A stretch of DNA of 5,352 nucleotides from assembly GCA_009918225.1 (NCBI GenBank), contig RGEP01000137.1, forward strand, positions 1 to 5,352. The letters are read 5' to 3'. The position numbers were made by a program, and so were the translations under genes. Under the pieces are notes generated by a model. It did not search any database. It saw only the letters and a program-made list of their open reading frames with translations, and was not told the DNA's origin. The first letter of the stretch is position 1. Each line of letters begins with the position of its first letter. This DNA comes from Betaproteobacteria bacterium (GTDB taxonomy: Bacteria > Pseudomonadota > Gammaproteobacteria > Burkholderiales > Burkholderiaceae_C). Positions 4,261 through 5,352 of this stretch are shown here, piece after piece.

Positions 4261-5352
4261 ATGCTGGTTTGGGAAGACGACTCTCGTACCCACAACACCA
4301 CCGCCCGTGTGGTGCCTGCTCCCGACCCCGCAGTCACCATCCGCTCTGCGGTGGAAACTCCGTCTGTGTCGCCCGTGTCCGCTGAATCTTCGGCTGCGGC
4401 GCCGGCTGCTCCGCACCGCCCGCAGTCAGCGGCCTTCGCCGCTCCGGCGGTGATGCCCTTGAAGGAATTGGCGGCGGCCATGCCGGCCTCTGCTGCGCTG
4501 GCGCCCAGTGCTTCGGCACCGGCTTCGTCCGAGCGCCGCGTCAACGCGGCTGACAAGCGCATCATCAACGGCCAAACCGACGTCAACCAACTGGTGCCGT
4601 TCAAGTACAAGTGGGCCTGGGAAAAGTACCTCGCCACCTGCGCCAACCATTGGATGCCGCAAGAGATCAACATGTCTCGCGACATCGCGCTGTGGAAAGA
4701 CCCCAACGGCCTGACCGAAGACGAGCGGCGCATCATCAAGCGCAACTTGGGCTTCTTCGTCACCGCCGATTCCCTGGCGGCCAACAACATCACGCTGGGC
4801 ACCTACCGCCACATCACGGCGCCTGAGTGCCGGCAGTTCCTGCTGCGCCAAGCCTTTGAAGAGGCCATCCACACCCACGCCTATCAGTACATCGTCGAGT
4901 CGCTGGGCCTGGACGAAAGCGAAATCTTCAACGCCTACCACGAGGTGTCATCGATTCGGGACAAGGACGAGTTCCTGATCCCCTTCATCGACGCCATCAT
5001 GGACCCCAACTTCCAAACCGGCACCCCCCAAGCCGACCAGACCCTGCTCAAGAGCCTGATCGTCTTCGCCTGCCTCATGGAAGGCTTGTTCTTCTACGTG
5101 GGCTTCACCCAAATTCTGGCCCTGGGTCGGCAGAACAAGATGACCGGTGCTGCCGAGCAATATCAGTACATCCTGCGCGACGAGTCGATGCACTGCAATT
5201 TCGGCATCGACCTCATCAACGCCATCAAGATGGAGAATCCCCATCTGTGGACGGCCGAATTCAAGACCGAGATCCGCGCCCTGTTCATGAAGGCGGTGGA
5301 GCTCGAGTACCGCTATGCCGAAGACACCATGCCGCGCGGCGTGCTGGGTCTT
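4261..5352 (+). CDS. nrdB: Class I ribonucleoside-diphosphate reductase, beta subunit NrdB, 3' end missing
   Basis: NrdB houses the di-metal centre and tyrosyl radical that start catalysis in NrdA. The window holds 364 codons with no stop. About 30-50 residues, including the C-terminal NrdA-docking tail, should lie beyond the edge. The ferritin-like core begins near residue 111 (LVPFKYKWAWEKY). Its ligands by alignment to E. coli are Asp170 (TADSLAANN), Glu201 and His204 (FEEAIH), Glu274 (LMEG), and Glu308 with His311 (RDESMH). Tyr208 (HTHAY) matches the radical tyrosine, so this looks like a Tyr-radical type and not the Phe-containing class Ic. Before the core, residues 1-93 are a low-complexity Ala/Pro/Ser-rich extension after LVWEDD, with no ATP-cone motif. 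The codons of this extension use more GCT and TCT than the core. The strong ribosome binding site and the shared direction with nrdA support one operon. Confidence 0.97.
   Translation, partial: MLVWEDDSRTHNTTARVVPAPDPAVTIRSAVETPSVSPVSAESSAAAPAAPHRPQSAAFAAPAVMPLKELAAAMPASAALAPSASAPASSERRVNAADKRIINGQTDVNQLVPFKYKWAWEKYLATCANHWMPQEINMSRDIALWKDPNGLTEDERRIIKRNLGFFVTADSLAANNITLGTYRHITAPECRQFLLRQAFEEAIHTHAYQYIVESLGLDESEIFNAYHEVSSIRDKDEFLIPFIDAIMDPNFQTGTPQADQTLLKSLIVFACLMEGLFFYVGFTQILALGRQNKMTGAAEQYQYILRDESMHCNFGIDLINAIKMENPHLWTAEFKTEIRALFMKAVELEYRYAEDTMPRGVLGL

Noticed and set aside
4158..4941. Minus-strand open frames opposite nrdB
   Set aside because: The plus-strand nrdB frame contains every conserved NrdB motif. 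The opposing translations show no domain and no ribosome binding site.

Overview
This window looks like a chromosomal segment of a GC-rich betaproteobacterium, most likely Burkholderiales and close to Comamonadaceae. That placement rests on recalled protein features: the NrdA and NrdB cores, the short leader LVWEDD at the start of NrdB, and the two-ATP-cone NrdA architecture shared with Pseudomonas aeruginosa. No database search was possible. All credible genes read left to right.

Layout. Bases 1-288 are one almost perfect fold-back: two arms of at least 139 bp around a 10-base centre. The right arm carries the 3' tail of a small zinc-ribbon-like gene (probably PP0621 family) and the first codons of ampD. 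The left arm is their mirror image and runs off the window edge. ampD (220-816) is complete, and a possible terminator follows it. Bases 817-1195 hold a control region: a 13-bp palindrome, two NrdR-like boxes exactly 32 bp apart, a sigma-70-type promoter whose -10 lies inside the second box, and a roughly 110-base GC-rich leader. nrdA (1196-4126) is complete. A 134-bp spacer with a strong hairpin leads to nrdB (4261 to the window end), which lacks only its C-terminal end.

Function. NrdA and NrdB form an aerobic class I ribonucleotide reductase that makes deoxyribonucleotides for DNA synthesis. All expected catalytic, radical-transfer and di-metal ligand residues that fall inside the window are present. 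AmpD recycles cell-wall muropeptides in the cytosol and is not mechanistically linked to NrdAB. It seems to belong to an upstream unit, because its start codon overlaps the stop of the preceding gene.

Novelty. I see no previously undescribed biological system here. The points worth a second look are the fold-back (probably an assembly or amplification artefact, but testable), the symmetric arrangement of the NrdR boxes with a C7 tract inside the promoter spacer, the nrdA-nrdB intercistronic hairpin, and the long Ala/Pro-rich N-terminal extension of NrdB.
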